A model generated the notes under the pieces. It saw only the letters and a program-made list of their open reading frames with translations, had not been told where the DNA came from and did not search any database. A program made the position numbers and the translations under genes. 53,778 nucleotides of DNA. It comes from CAYLPJ01 sp964385465. Its GTDB lineage: Bacteria > Planctomycetota > Phycisphaerae > SM23-33. Shown here one piece after another: positions 33,958-41,999 of the stretch. Numbering within the stretch: position 1 is the stretch's first letter; every line of letters starts with the position of its first letter. The stretch is from positions 1 through 53,778 of the forward strand of contig CAYLPJ010000046.1 of assembly GCA_964385465.1 (NCBI GenBank), read 5' to 3'.

Positions 33958-36900
33958 ATCCCACGAAGACCCGGATTCCAACCGGTCTGGTACTCCTCGC
34001 ACTGGCCTTGAGTTCCGCCGCGGCGGCCGGCGAGCCGGACCCCTGGCCGATCGGCGGGAGCGGCTTCGCCGGCGGCCTGTGCGTGTTCGTGGGAACCGAA
34101 GACCTCCAGGCCGCGGTCGCCGTCGGCAGGACCGGGCGGTTCCTCGTGGAAGTGCTCGCGACGCACCGGACCGACCTGCCCGCCGCTCGCAAGACGGTCC
34201 GCGACGCCGGCGTCTACGGGCTCGTCTCCGTGGGAGTGCTCGACGCCAACACGCTGCCGTACGCCGAGGACCTGGTCAACGTGCTGGTGGTCCCGGCCGC
34301 CGGAAACGGCAGGTCGATCCCGGCCGCGGAGATCGCCCGCGTGCTGCGCCCGGGGGGCGTGGCGATCGCCTCGACCGTGGGCGCGGGGGGCGTGCGGTTC
34401 CGCAAGCCCCGCCCGGCGGGCATGGGCGACTGGACGCACCCGCGTCACTCGGCGGCGGGCAACGCGGTCTCGGGGGACGAGCTGGTGGCCCCGCCGCGTC
34501 GGGTCCGGTGGCTGGCGGGCCCGTCGGTGGAGGTCGCCAACCACGTCACCGCCGCCGGGCGGAGCTACTACGGCGGGCTGTGGGCGCGGGACTCGTTCAA
34601 CGGTCTGCGGCTGTGGGACCGCAAGCTGCGGCCCTCCCCGGCGAAGGGGAACTTCGGCTACCGCGCCGCCCGGGGCAGCGTGCCTCCCGTGGCGGCCGGG
34701 GAGGAGGTCCTCGTCGTCACCGACGGCGGGCTGCGGGCGCTGAACGGGGCGACCGGCGAGACAGTCCGCGAGTACCCCGAGGCGGGCGTGCCCCGGACCG
34801 TCCTGCACGAGTCCGGCAGCGTGGTCGCCGCGGACGCCGCAAGCGTCCGCGCCCTGGGCCTGGCCGGCGCCGCCCTGCGGTGGAAGCGGGACGCCTCGGA
34901 GCCGAAATGGACCGTCGCCGGAGACGGCGGGGTGTTCTACATCGACGGCTCGCCACGCCGCGGCCAGGGGCTGACCGCCACGTCCCTGGACCTGGGCTCC
35001 GGCGAGGTCCGCTGGCAGATGAGCCACCCGTGGCTGGCCAAGGTCCGCCGGCTCGTCCTCGGCGCCGGCGTGCTCGTCTACGAGGTCTCCACCCTCGCCG
35101 ACGAGCCGAAGGGAAACGCCATCCACGTTGCCGACGCCTCCGACGGCCGCGAGCTCTGGAGCCGCACCTTCGTCCCCGGCGCCAGCCACATGAAGCAGGC
35201 GCGGGCGATGATCGTCGGCGAGACGCTGTGGGTGCTGGAGTACGGACGCACCTTCGGGCTGGATGTGCGAACGGGCAAGGAGCGAGCGGTGCTCCCGGCC
35301 GGGCGAACGCACTGCTTCCCGCCGGTGGCGACGGCGCGGTACCTGCTCTCCGGCGAGCTGGACCTGACGAACCTCGAGACGGGCGAGGTGGATGCCCACC
35401 GGATCACCAAGGCCGCCTGCGGGCGCGACGCCGGATGGGTTCCCGCCAACGGGCTGCTGTACTTCACCCCCAAGCACTGCGTCTGCTGGCCGATGCTGCG
35501 GGGGTATACGGCCCTGGCGCCGCGGCGCCCCGCCGGCCCGCCGGAGCCCCCCACGCCCGAGACGTGCAAGCCCTCCCCCGGTGAGGCGGCCGCGCCGAGC
35601 CCACGGACCGACGGGGAGGACCCCGGCGCCTGGCCCTGCTATCGCCGCGACGCCTGGCGCGGCGCCGCCGCACCCGAGCCGGTCGGCGGCGTGGACGCGG
35701 TGCTCTGGGAGACGCCCCTCGGCGACCGACCCGCCGACTCGCCCGTCGCACGCGACTGGCGGGAGAACCCCTTCGTCCGCGGGCCGGTCACGCCGCCGGT
35801 GGCCGCCGGCGACGTGGTGGTGGTCGCCCGCCCGGACGCCCACCAGGTCGTCGCGCTCGACGCCCGCACGGGGAAGGTCCGCTGGCGGTACGACGCCGCC
35901 GGACGGGTGGACTCGGCCCCGACGCTGCATCGCGGGCTGTGCCTGTTCGGCACGTCGGCCGGGCGGGTGCTGTGCCTGCGGGCCGACGACGGGCGGGTCG
36001 TCTGGCGGCTGGATGCGGCGCCCGGGGACGAGCGTATCGTCGCCTGGGGGCAGTTGGAGAGCCCCTGGCCCGTCGCCGGCAGCGTGCTGGTCGCCGGGGA
36101 CACGGCGTTCTTCGCCGCCGGACGCCAGCCCCTCGCCGACGGCGGCGTGCACGTCTTCGCCGTCGACCCGCCCACGGGGAAGGTCCGCTGGGTTCGGAGC
36201 GTGCGGGCGCTCTCGCAAGTCCACAGCCGCAAGTACACGACCAAGAAGAAGGATGCCAAGGGCTTCGCATCGCACCGGTTCCTGTATTGCAGCAACGGAC
36301 TGGAGTTCGACCCGGTGGACCTGATGCACCGGGAGAACGGCTCGGTGGCGATGTCCCGCTGGACGTTCGCGGTTGCCGACGGCAAGCGGAAGGACAAGCC
36401 GACCGAGGCGTTCGCTCTGCTGAAGCCCGGCCCGCGCGGCGTCGTCGTGCCCCGGGGCGTGTGGTCCTACGGGCAGCGCAACCAGATGCGGGTCCGCGGC
36501 GGGGAGATCCAGACGCGCCCGCTGGCGGTCTGGCGAGACGGGACGGTGATCGGCTGCCTCGGCGACCGCCGCACGGTCTTCCGGCGCGACTTCACCCCCG
36601 CCTCCGCGGCGAAGCTCAGCCGCACGTGGTTCACCGGGTGGGCTCAGGGCAGTCACGCGGGCAAGAAGAAGGGCGAGGTCTGGCGGTGCGACCGGCTGGC
36701 CAAGGGGGCGGCCTGGCGCGTCGACGGCCTGCCCGGCGGGGGCAAGGGCAGCCGCATCGCCGCGATGATCCTTGCAGGCGAGAAGCTCTACGCCGTCGCC
36801 GCACGCGGCGGGATGGTGATCCTCTCGGCCGAGACGGGCAAGCTCCTCGCCCGCCGCGAGACACCCGCGCCCGTCCACGACGGCCTCGCCGCCGCCGGCG

Positions 36901-36959
36901 GGCGGCTCATCCTGTCCGCCCGCGACGGCCGCGTGCTGTGCCTGGGAGCGGACAAGTAG
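33954..36959 (+). CDS. Secreted methyltransferase-like/PQQ-propeller fusion
   Basis: Protein of 1001 residues with a signal peptide (about 1-25, cleavage near AAAG). Residues about 35-150 resemble the core of a class I SAM-methyltransferase fold (LVSVGVLDANTLPYAEDLVNVLVV, EIARVLRPGGVAIAS). The rest is two runs of PQQ/BamB-type propeller blades (ALNGATGETVREY, VADASDGRELWSR, ALDARTGKVRWRY, AVDPPTGKVRWVR) joined by a Pro-rich segment near 525-555. The fusion is familiar from Planctomycetota. The methyltransferase part lacks an obvious GxGxG loop and may be only structural. The start overlaps the previous stop by 4 bases. Confidence 0.85.
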   Translation: MNPTKTRIPTGLVLLALALSSAAAAGEPDPWPIGGSGFAGGLCVFVGTEDLQAAVAVGRTGRFLVEVLATHRTDLPAARKTVRDAGVYGLVSVGVLDANTLPYAEDLVNVLVVPAAGNGRSIPAAEIARVLRPGGVAIASTVGAGGVRFRKPRPAGMGDWTHPRHSAAGNAVSGDELVAPPRRVRWLAGPSVEVANHVTAAGRSYYGGLWARDSFNGLRLWDRKLRPSPAKGNFGYRAARGSVPPVAAGEEVLVVTDGGLRALNGATGETVREYPEAGVPRTVLHESGSVVAADAASVRALGLAGAALRWKRDASEPKWTVAGDGGVFYIDGSPRRGQGLTATSLDLGSGEVRWQMSHPWLAKVRRLVLGAGVLVYEVSTLADEPKGNAIHVADASDGRELWSRTFVPGASHMKQARAMIVGETLWVLEYGRTFGLDVRTGKERAVLPAGRTHCFPPVATARYLLSGELDLTNLETGEVDAHRITKAACGRDAGWVPANGLLYFTPKHCVCWPMLRGYTALAPRRPAGPPEPPTPETCKPSPGEAAAPSPRTDGEDPGAWPCYRRDAWRGAAAPEPVGGVDAVLWETPLGDRPADSPVARDWRENPFVRGPVTPPVAAGDVVVVARPDAHQVVALDARTGKVRWRYDAAGRVDSAPTLHRGLCLFGTSAGRVLCLRADDGRVVWRLDAAPGDERIVAWGQLESPWPVAGSVLVAGDTAFFAAGRQPLADGGVHVFAVDPPTGKVRWVRSVRALSQVHSRKYTTKKKDAKGFASHRFLYCSNGLEFDPVDLMHRENGSVAMSRWTFAVADGKRKDKPTEAFALLKPGPRGVVVPRGVWSYGQRNQMRVRGGEIQTRPLAVWRDGTVIGCLGDRRTVFRRDFTPASAAKLSRTWFTGWAQGSHAGKKKGEVWRCDRLAKGAAWRVDGLPGGGKGSRIAAMILAGEKLYAVAARGGMVILSAETGKLLARRETPAPVHDGLAAAGGRLILSARDGRVLCLGADK

Positions 36960-37035
36960 CCGCGACCGCCCGGGGATGCGCCCCGTCGGCGCCGCCCGCA
37001 TCCCGCTGCGGCGTCTTGCCTGAGGCCGGGCTGCC

Positions 37036-37054
37036 GTATATACCATGTATATAC
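37036..37054. promoter_or_regulatory. AbrB-Doc operator: paired GTATATAC
   Basis: Two copies of GTATATAC (37036-37043 and 37047-37054) flank CAT. Each copy is itself a palindrome, so the site is both a direct and an inverted repeat. It ends 16 bases before the antitoxin ATG, next to AAGGAGAGG (37056-37064). It is the only such AT-rich run nearby and is well placed for autorepression by the antitoxin. Confidence 0.65.
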
Positions 37055-37070
37055 GAAGGAGAGGCAGTCC

Positions 37071-37298
37071 ATGGTCAAGAAACTGACGAAGCACGGCAAC
37101 AGCTACGCCCTGGTGATCGACAAGCCGATCATGGAGATGCTGCGCATCTCGGCGGATACGCCACTGGAGCTCACGACCAACGGTGACGCCCTGATGGTCG
37201 CGCCGGTACGGGACGAGGTGCGGCAGGAGAAGCTGCGAAAGGTCCTCGCGGAGATCAACTGCGAGTACGGGGACGATCTGAAACGCCTGGCGGAGTGA
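37071..37298 (+). CDS. AbrB/MazE-family antitoxin
   Basis: Protein of 75 residues with the swapped-hairpin DNA-binding fold: KKLTKHGNSYALVIDKPIMEML (3-24), then ISADTPLELTTNGDALMVAPV. The C-terminal charged helix (about 49-75, EVRQEKLRKVLAEI) would wrap the toxin. It is preceded by AAGGAGAGG and the palindromic site at 37036-37054. The downstream toxin gene follows after 6 bases. Such antitoxins bind their own promoter. Confidence 0.92.
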   Translation: MVKKLTKHGNSYALVIDKPIMEMLRISADTPLELTTNGDALMVAPVRDEVRQEKLRKVLAEINCEYGDDLKRLAE

Positions 37299-37304
37299 CG
37301 GGGG

Positions 37305-37580
37305 ATGCCTGACTTCCTGCAAGTTGAGGACGTGCTGCTTTTCCACCGAGACCAGATCGATCTCTACGGCGGCGAGCACGGTGTGCGCGACATGGGCCTG
37401 CTGGAGTCTGCCGTAGCCCAGCCGAACGCGGGCTTCGGTGGACAGTACCTCCACGAGGACCTCTTCGAGATGGCTGCGGCCTATCTCTTTCACCTCGTCA
37501 AGAACCATCCGTTGGTCGACGGGAACAAGCGCATCGGGGCCGTGTCGGCGCTGGCGTTCCTCAAGCTGAACGGAGTGTGA
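37305..37580 (+). CDS. Doc-type Fic-fold toxin, cut short by TGA
   Basis: Protein of 91 residues resembling Doc (death on curing), which phosphorylates EF-Tu. The Fic motif is HPLVDGNKRIG (68-78), giving His68, the Asp and the Lys/Arg pair. GGEHGVRDMGLLESAVAQP (22-40) is the conserved N-terminal stretch. Phage P1 Doc has 126 residues. Here an in-frame TGA at 37578-37580 ends the frame just after LNGV. The same frame continues coherently for 52 more codons. The toxin is thus truncated or needs readthrough. It partners the AbrB-type antitoxin. Confidence 0.9.
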   Translation: MPDFLQVEDVLLFHRDQIDLYGGEHGVRDMGLLESAVAQPNAGFGGQYLHEDLFEMAAAYLFHLVKNHPLVDGNKRIGAVSALAFLKLNGV

Positions 37581-37739
37581 ATCAGCGCCCCAAAGGGAAG
37601 CATCTACGACCTGACCATCGCCACCGCCACCGGCGAGGCGGACAAGCAGGCGATCGCGGCGTTGTTCCGGGAGATCGCGAAGCAGGCGCGGGCGACTTCC
37701 GGCGATTTCTCCGCAGGTTCGGGGCATCCGGTTCGTTGA
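37581..37739 (+). pseudogene. In-frame C-terminal continuation of Doc after TGA
   Basis: Directly after the TGA the same frame runs open for 52 codons to a TGA at 37737-37739. The segment reads KGSIYDLTIATATG, then EADKQAIAALFREIAKQ, with helical heptad character like the last Doc helices. It has no start codon or ribosome binding site of its own. A single base change at the TGA would give an intact toxin of about 144 residues. Confidence 0.6.
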
Positions 37740-37780
37740 CACGGGTGGAGATCAACGACACCGCCGCCAAGGAGCCCGCC

Positions 37781-39079
37781 ATGCGAACCGCGCTTGCCCT
37801 TCTGACCGCCGCGGCCCTCTGCGCCGCAATCGCCCTGCCCGCCCGCGCCGATGACGACAAGCCTGCCCTGCCCTACCCCATCGTGGACACCGGCCAGACG
37901 CGGTGCTTCGGGGACGGCGGACAGCTCGGCCGCGTGCCCAGGCCCGGCGAGGCGTTCCACGGACAGGACGCGTTCCACCGGACGCGCCCGCCGGCGTACC
38001 GCGACAACGGCGACGGGACGGTCAGCGACCTGAACACCGGGCTCATGTGGGTCAAGGCCCGCGGGCGGAAGGTGACCTTCGCCGACGCCGTCGCCGGCGC
38101 GAAGGCCTGCCGCGCCGGCGGGCACGACGACTGGCGGATGCCCACCATCAAGGAGCTCTACTCGCTGATCGACTTCCGCGGGCGATGCCGCCGCACGGCC
38201 CCGGCCTCCACGCCGTACCTGGACGCGAAGGTCTTCGACTTCGCCTACGGCGACGCCTCGAAGGGCGAGCGCGTCATCGACTGCCAGGACTTCTCGGCAA
38301 CGCGGTACGTTGGCCGGACCATGGGCGGCAACGCGACGGTCTTTGGCGTGAACTTCGCCGACGGGCGGATCAAGGGCTACCCGCAGACGCGGGGGCGGCG
38401 CGGCGTCCACAAACTGTACGTCCGCTACGTTCGGGGTAACCCGGCCTACGGGCGAAACGATTTCCGCGACAACGGCGACGGCACGATCACCGACCGCGCG
38501 ACCGGGCTGATGTGGACCCGCGACGACAGCGGGCGGGGGATGACCTGGCGGCAGGCCCTCGCCTACGCCGCCGCGTGCAACCGCCGCGGGCATCTCGGCC
38601 ACGGCGACTGGCGCCTGCCGGACGCCAAGGAGCTCCAGAGCATCGTGGACTACACCCGCGCCCCGGACGTGACGGGCACGCCGGCGATCGACCGCGCCTT
38701 CCGCACATCGAAGCGGGCCGACGGTACCTGGCCGTTCTTCTGGTCCAGCACCACGCACCTGGAGGGCCCGCCGGACCGCGTCGGCTCGGCGGCGGTCTAC
38801 GTCGCCTTCGGCCGCGGGCTGGGCTGGATGCGCATCCCGCCCTGGTCGTCCGAAGCGCGGCTGCTGGACGTCCACGGCGCGGGCTGCCAGCGGAGCGACC
38901 CGAAGAGCGGCGACCCGTCGCGGTTCCCCCGCGGGCGCGGGCCCCAGGGAGACGTCATCCGTATCCTCAACCACGTCCGCCTCGTCCGAAGCGTCGATCC
39001 GTCCGCGGTGGAACTCGTCCGCCCGGACACAACCGGCCTGCCCGAGCCGCGCCGGCGTTACCGCGCGGCCGGCTTCTGA
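37781..39079 (+). CDS. Secreted DUF1566 (Lcl C-terminal-like) protein
   Basis: Exported protein of 432 residues with a signal peptide (about 1-23, ALPARA). Two tandem DUF1566 units start with YRDNGDGTVSDLNTGLMW (73-90) and FRDNGDGTITDRATGLMW (228-245). Each continues with a DWRMPTIKEL or DWRLPDAKEL block. The fold is C-type-lectin-like, and the function of such proteins is not known. AAGGAG precedes the ATG. It starts 41 bases after the end of the Doc remnant and ends 25 bases before the stop of the opposing gene. Confidence 0.87.
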   Translation: MRTALALLTAAALCAAIALPARADDDKPALPYPIVDTGQTRCFGDGGQLGRVPRPGEAFHGQDAFHRTRPPAYRDNGDGTVSDLNTGLMWVKARGRKVTFADAVAGAKACRAGGHDDWRMPTIKELYSLIDFRGRCRRTAPASTPYLDAKVFDFAYGDASKGERVIDCQDFSATRYVGRTMGGNATVFGVNFADGRIKGYPQTRGRRGVHKLYVRYVRGNPAYGRNDFRDNGDGTITDRATGLMWTRDDSGRGMTWRQALAYAAACNRRGHLGHGDWRLPDAKELQSIVDYTRAPDVTGTPAIDRAFRTSKRADGTWPFFWSSTTHLEGPPDRVGSAAVYVAFGRGLGWMRIPPWSSEARLLDVHGAGCQRSDPKSGDPSRFPRGRGPQGDVIRILNHVRLVRSVDPSAVELVRPDTTGLPEPRRRYRAAGF

Positions 39080-39085
39080 CGCGCG

Positions 39086-39104
39086 GCCGGCGCCCCCCGC
39101 CGGA
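39086..39104. terminator. Short hairpin between convergent genes
   Basis: CCGGCG (39087-39092) pairs with CGCCGG (39098-39103) over a five-C loop. It lies in the 25-base gap between two convergent genes and could act as a bidirectional terminator, though no T-tract follows. Confidence 0.35.
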
Positions 39105-40457
39105 TCACTTCGAGCCGCGCTTGCCCGGCTTCTCGGGCACGGGCCCGACGTGGAAGGGGGTGTTCGCCGTGGCCGCGTTGCCCTGCCCGTCGGTGACATA
39201 CGCGAACAACCGGTACGCCCCGGGCTTGTCGGGGGCGCGGAGCGTAACCGCGCCGCCTTCCTCGCTGACGATCCCCTTGATCGGCCGGGGACGCCGCTCG
39301 CCCATGCCGCCGTAGCCGAACTTCGTCGGCTCGCGAACGACTTCCCATGCGACCTCGATCGCGTCGCCGTCGGGATCGTCGGCCTCGATGCCGACCTTCA
39401 CCGCCGCACCGGGCTCGAGCACCACGTTCGCCGTCGCCGGCCTGCCGCCCAGCCGCAGCGGCTCGATCCGCGGCGCCCGGTTGGCCGGGGGCTTGCCCGT
39501 CCAGAGTTCCTGCATGGCCCCGACGGCCTCGGTCGCCTCACCCGTGGACAGGAACATCCCATACCACGTGTGCGTCCGCTCCTGCTTCCACTGCCAGATG
39601 AACGCGTAGGAGCCCAGGCAGCGGGCGCGGTCCTTGAGCATCACCGCGCGGTACCGCTGGCGGTACCGGGCCGCCTTGGCCGTGCTCGTCTCCTCGATGG
39701 CCGCCCCCCACGCCGTCCGCGGCCTCTGCCAGTGCCCGGTCGGGCCCCACTCGGTGATGACGTACGGCTTGTCCCAGCCGACCTCCCGCAGCCGCGCCGG
39801 GACCGTCTCGATCCCGCCGTAGTAGTTGACGCCCAGCACATCGATCGCCGGGCACTGCCGGCGGATGTCCGCCGACTCCGACAGCTTGTGCCCGCCGCCG
39901 ATCACCGTCATCGTCGGGTGGTGTGGATCGACCTCCTTGATATACTCGGCCGCGGCGTTGACGGCATCCCAGACGGCCTTGTTGCGGTAGCCCATCGACA
40001 GTTCGTTGCCGATCCCCCACATCAGCAGGGCCGGGTGGTCCTTGTACTTCCGCACGTCGGCCTTGATGGCCTCGAGCTGGGCGGCGACGGCGTCGGCGTC
40101 GCTGTAGTCGAAGCCGGTGAGCGCCTCCTTCTTCATGCGGAGGTTGACCGTGGCGGTCATGCCCAGCCGGGCGGCCTCGTCGAGGATCCGCCCCCGGTGC
40201 CGCCCCCCGCAGCGGACGCTGTTGCCCCCGCGCCTCTTCAGCCCCGCCAGCGGGAACCGCCTGTCCGTCGGGTTGGCCCAGTACACCGCCCCGCGGATGT
40301 GGTACGCCCGGCCGCCGCGGAACAGCGCCCAGCCATCGCCCTTCCTGCGGACCTCCACCGGCACTGCGCCGTCGCCGGCGCCCGACGTCGCCGCCGTCCA
40401 CAGCAGCACAGCCGCTGCCACCACCACCGCAAGCCCGGCGTTCGCACAGGTCATCAT
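39105..40457 (-). CDS. Secreted GH2/GH5-like glycoside hydrolase
   Basis: Exported protein of 450 residues with a signal peptide (about 1-27). A clan GH-A TIM barrel is indicated by LMWGIGNELS, placing the acid/base at E152, and by YVITEWGP, placing the nucleophile at E236. VYWANPTDRRFPLAGLKRRGGNSVR fits the early barrel of GH2-type catalytic domains. The last 100 residues (ANRAPRIEPL, GIEADDPDGD, GAYRLFAYVTDGQGN) form a beta-sandwich/PKD-like module. GGGAGG six bases before 40457 decides the start. Substrate is not evident. Confidence 0.88.
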   Translation of the reverse strand: MMTCANAGLAVVVAAAVLLWTAATSGAGDGAVPVEVRRKGDGWALFRGGRAYHIRGAVYWANPTDRRFPLAGLKRRGGNSVRCGGRHRGRILDEAARLGMTATVNLRMKKEALTGFDYSDADAVAAQLEAIKADVRKYKDHPALLMWGIGNELSMGYRNKAVWDAVNAAAEYIKEVDPHHPTMTVIGGGHKLSESADIRRQCPAIDVLGVNYYGGIETVPARLREVGWDKPYVITEWGPTGHWQRPRTAWGAAIEETSTAKAARYRQRYRAVMLKDRARCLGSYAFIWQWKQERTHTWYGMFLSTGEATEAVGAMQELWTGKPPANRAPRIEPLRLGGRPATANVVLEPGAAVKVGIEADDPDGDAIEVAWEVVREPTKFGYGGMGERRPRPIKGIVSEEGGAVTLRAPDKPGAYRLFAYVTDGQGNAATANTPFHVGPVPEKPGKRGSK

Positions 40458-40534
40458 CCTGCACCTCCCGGCCCGGAGGCCGCATTCAGCCACCGGCCCC
40501 CGGCCGGCACGCCGCCGGCGAGGCCCGCGGCGCA

Positions 40535-41863
40535 TCAGATCTCGAACTTCAGCCCGACCATCACGTGCGTCTGATTCTCGTCCCAGAACTGGCCCATGTT
40601 GCTGTTGCCGTTGAACGCCTCCAGGAACAGCTTGGGGCGTTTGAGCAGCTTGAGGTCCGGGTCGCCCAGTTCGATGCCCACCTGCCCGGCGACGTTGACG
40701 TTCCACTCCGTCGCCTCGCGGGCCTGGACGTCCAAGGCCGCGTACATCGGCTGGCCCAGCACGTCGAAGCGATACTCGACGCCGCCCTGAAGGACGAGCC
40801 GTCCGCGGAGGTCCTGCGGCCAGGCGCGGACGTGGACGCTGGGCCCGGCGTAGAGGCGGACGTTCGGCAGGACGTCCCAGCCCCACAGGAGGCGGACGGT
40901 CTCCCGGGCGTAGTCGATGCGGCTTCGCTCGGACCAGTCGAGGATCTCGTCGCCGAGGTGCGAGCTCTGGTGGTAGAACAGCAGCTCGAAGGCGTGGTCG
41001 CCTGTGCGGTAGCCCCCGGCGAGCCCGGCGATGAAGTCCGTGTTGTACTGCGGGAAGTTGTCCCGCCCGGCGTTGAAGCGGCTGGTCATCAGCCCGCGGA
41101 CGCTCAGCGAGTACTCGCGGTCCGGCCCGATCCGCTGGCGGATGATCCCCAGGTCCCCGCCGAGCTGGGCATCGAGGAACGGGTCCTCGTCGCGCCGGCA
41201 GGCGTACATCAGCCCGACCTGCATCCGCGCCTCGCGCGGGTCGGCCTCCAGCGGCCGGAAGACGCGGGCTTCATCGGGGAACCACACCAGCTCGCCGGCG
41301 GCAAGGGCGTCGGCGGAGGTCCGGCCGGTGGGATCGGACCTCCCGGGAAGCTCCGCCGGGCGCGGGGCGGGCCCGGCGGGGGCAACGCTCGCGGCTGACG
41401 GGGCGCCGGCGTTCTCCAAAGCGATCAGCGCATCGCCGCGGAATGCGGCAAGGACGACGGCGGCCCCGTCGCCGTCGCCGGCGGGAGACAATCGCGCGAC
41501 GAGGCCGAGCTGATCGGCCCGCCGCTGGAAGGCTACGGGCTGTGGGCCAAGGGAGACTTCACTCCCGCCGCGCCCGACGCGGATGCCGCCATCGGGGCCC
41601 GCGCGGAGCACGCGGTCGAACGCCGCAGCCCCGAGCGTCGGCTCGGCCACGCCGGCAGGGACGGGTACCGTCACCCGCTCGCCGGGCCGCACCGTCACCG
41701 TCCCCCCGCCGAGGCGGGCGCTGCTGGTGATCGCGACGGCGCCGGCGTCGGTGGTCTCGGCCGTCATGTCGGCGGCCAGTGCCGGCCCGCCCGCGGCCAG
41801 AAGCAAGGCCGTCGCCAGAATCCCCCGTCCGAGCCGCGTGCGATGGGCTGCGATGGTCCGCAT
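40535..41863 (-). CDS. DUF1207 outer-membrane-like protein
   Basis: Exported protein of 442 residues with a signal peptide (about 1-31, PALAA). After a variable, Ala/Gly-rich region of about 170 residues comes the DUF1207 block VFRPLEADPREARMQVGLMY. A beta-barrel-like stretch follows with alternating polar/hydrophobic strands (RLVLQGGVEYRFD, WNVNVAGQVGIEL), ending in FKFEI-like GLKFEI, a typical outer-membrane C-terminus. Role unknown. AAAGGA lies upstream of the ATG. It is on the same strand as the hydrolase gene, 77 bases before it, and may be cotranscribed. Confidence 0.82.
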   Translation of the reverse strand: MRTIAAHRTRLGRGILATALLLAAGGPALAADMTAETTDAGAVAITSSARLGGGTVTVRPGERVTVPVPAGVAEPTLGAAAFDRVLRAGPDGGIRVGRGGSEVSLGPQPVAFQRRADQLGLVARLSPAGDGDGAAVVLAAFRGDALIALENAGAPSAASVAPAGPAPRPAELPGRSDPTGRTSADALAAGELVWFPDEARVFRPLEADPREARMQVGLMYACRRDEDPFLDAQLGGDLGIIRQRIGPDREYSLSVRGLMTSRFNAGRDNFPQYNTDFIAGLAGGYRTGDHAFELLFYHQSSHLGDEILDWSERSRIDYARETVRLLWGWDVLPNVRLYAGPSVHVRAWPQDLRGRLVLQGGVEYRFDVLGQPMYAALDVQAREATEWNVNVAGQVGIELGDPDLKLLKRPKLFLEAFNGNSNMGQFWDENQTHVMVGLKFEI

Positions 41864-41999
41864 GGGTGGTGGTCCTTTCGTGAGCGTTTCGCGCGGGCGG
41901 GATTGTCGCACATTGCCGGCCCGAGGCAAAGGGCCAGCCCGAGCCGACGACACGGGGGTTTGAGGGACTGAGACACGCAGACAACGCAAAGGGGACGCC

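Noticed and set aside
33807..37742. A 1311-codon minus-strand open frame
   Set aside because: It crosses the PQQ fusion, antitoxin and toxin genes, and shows no protein signature.
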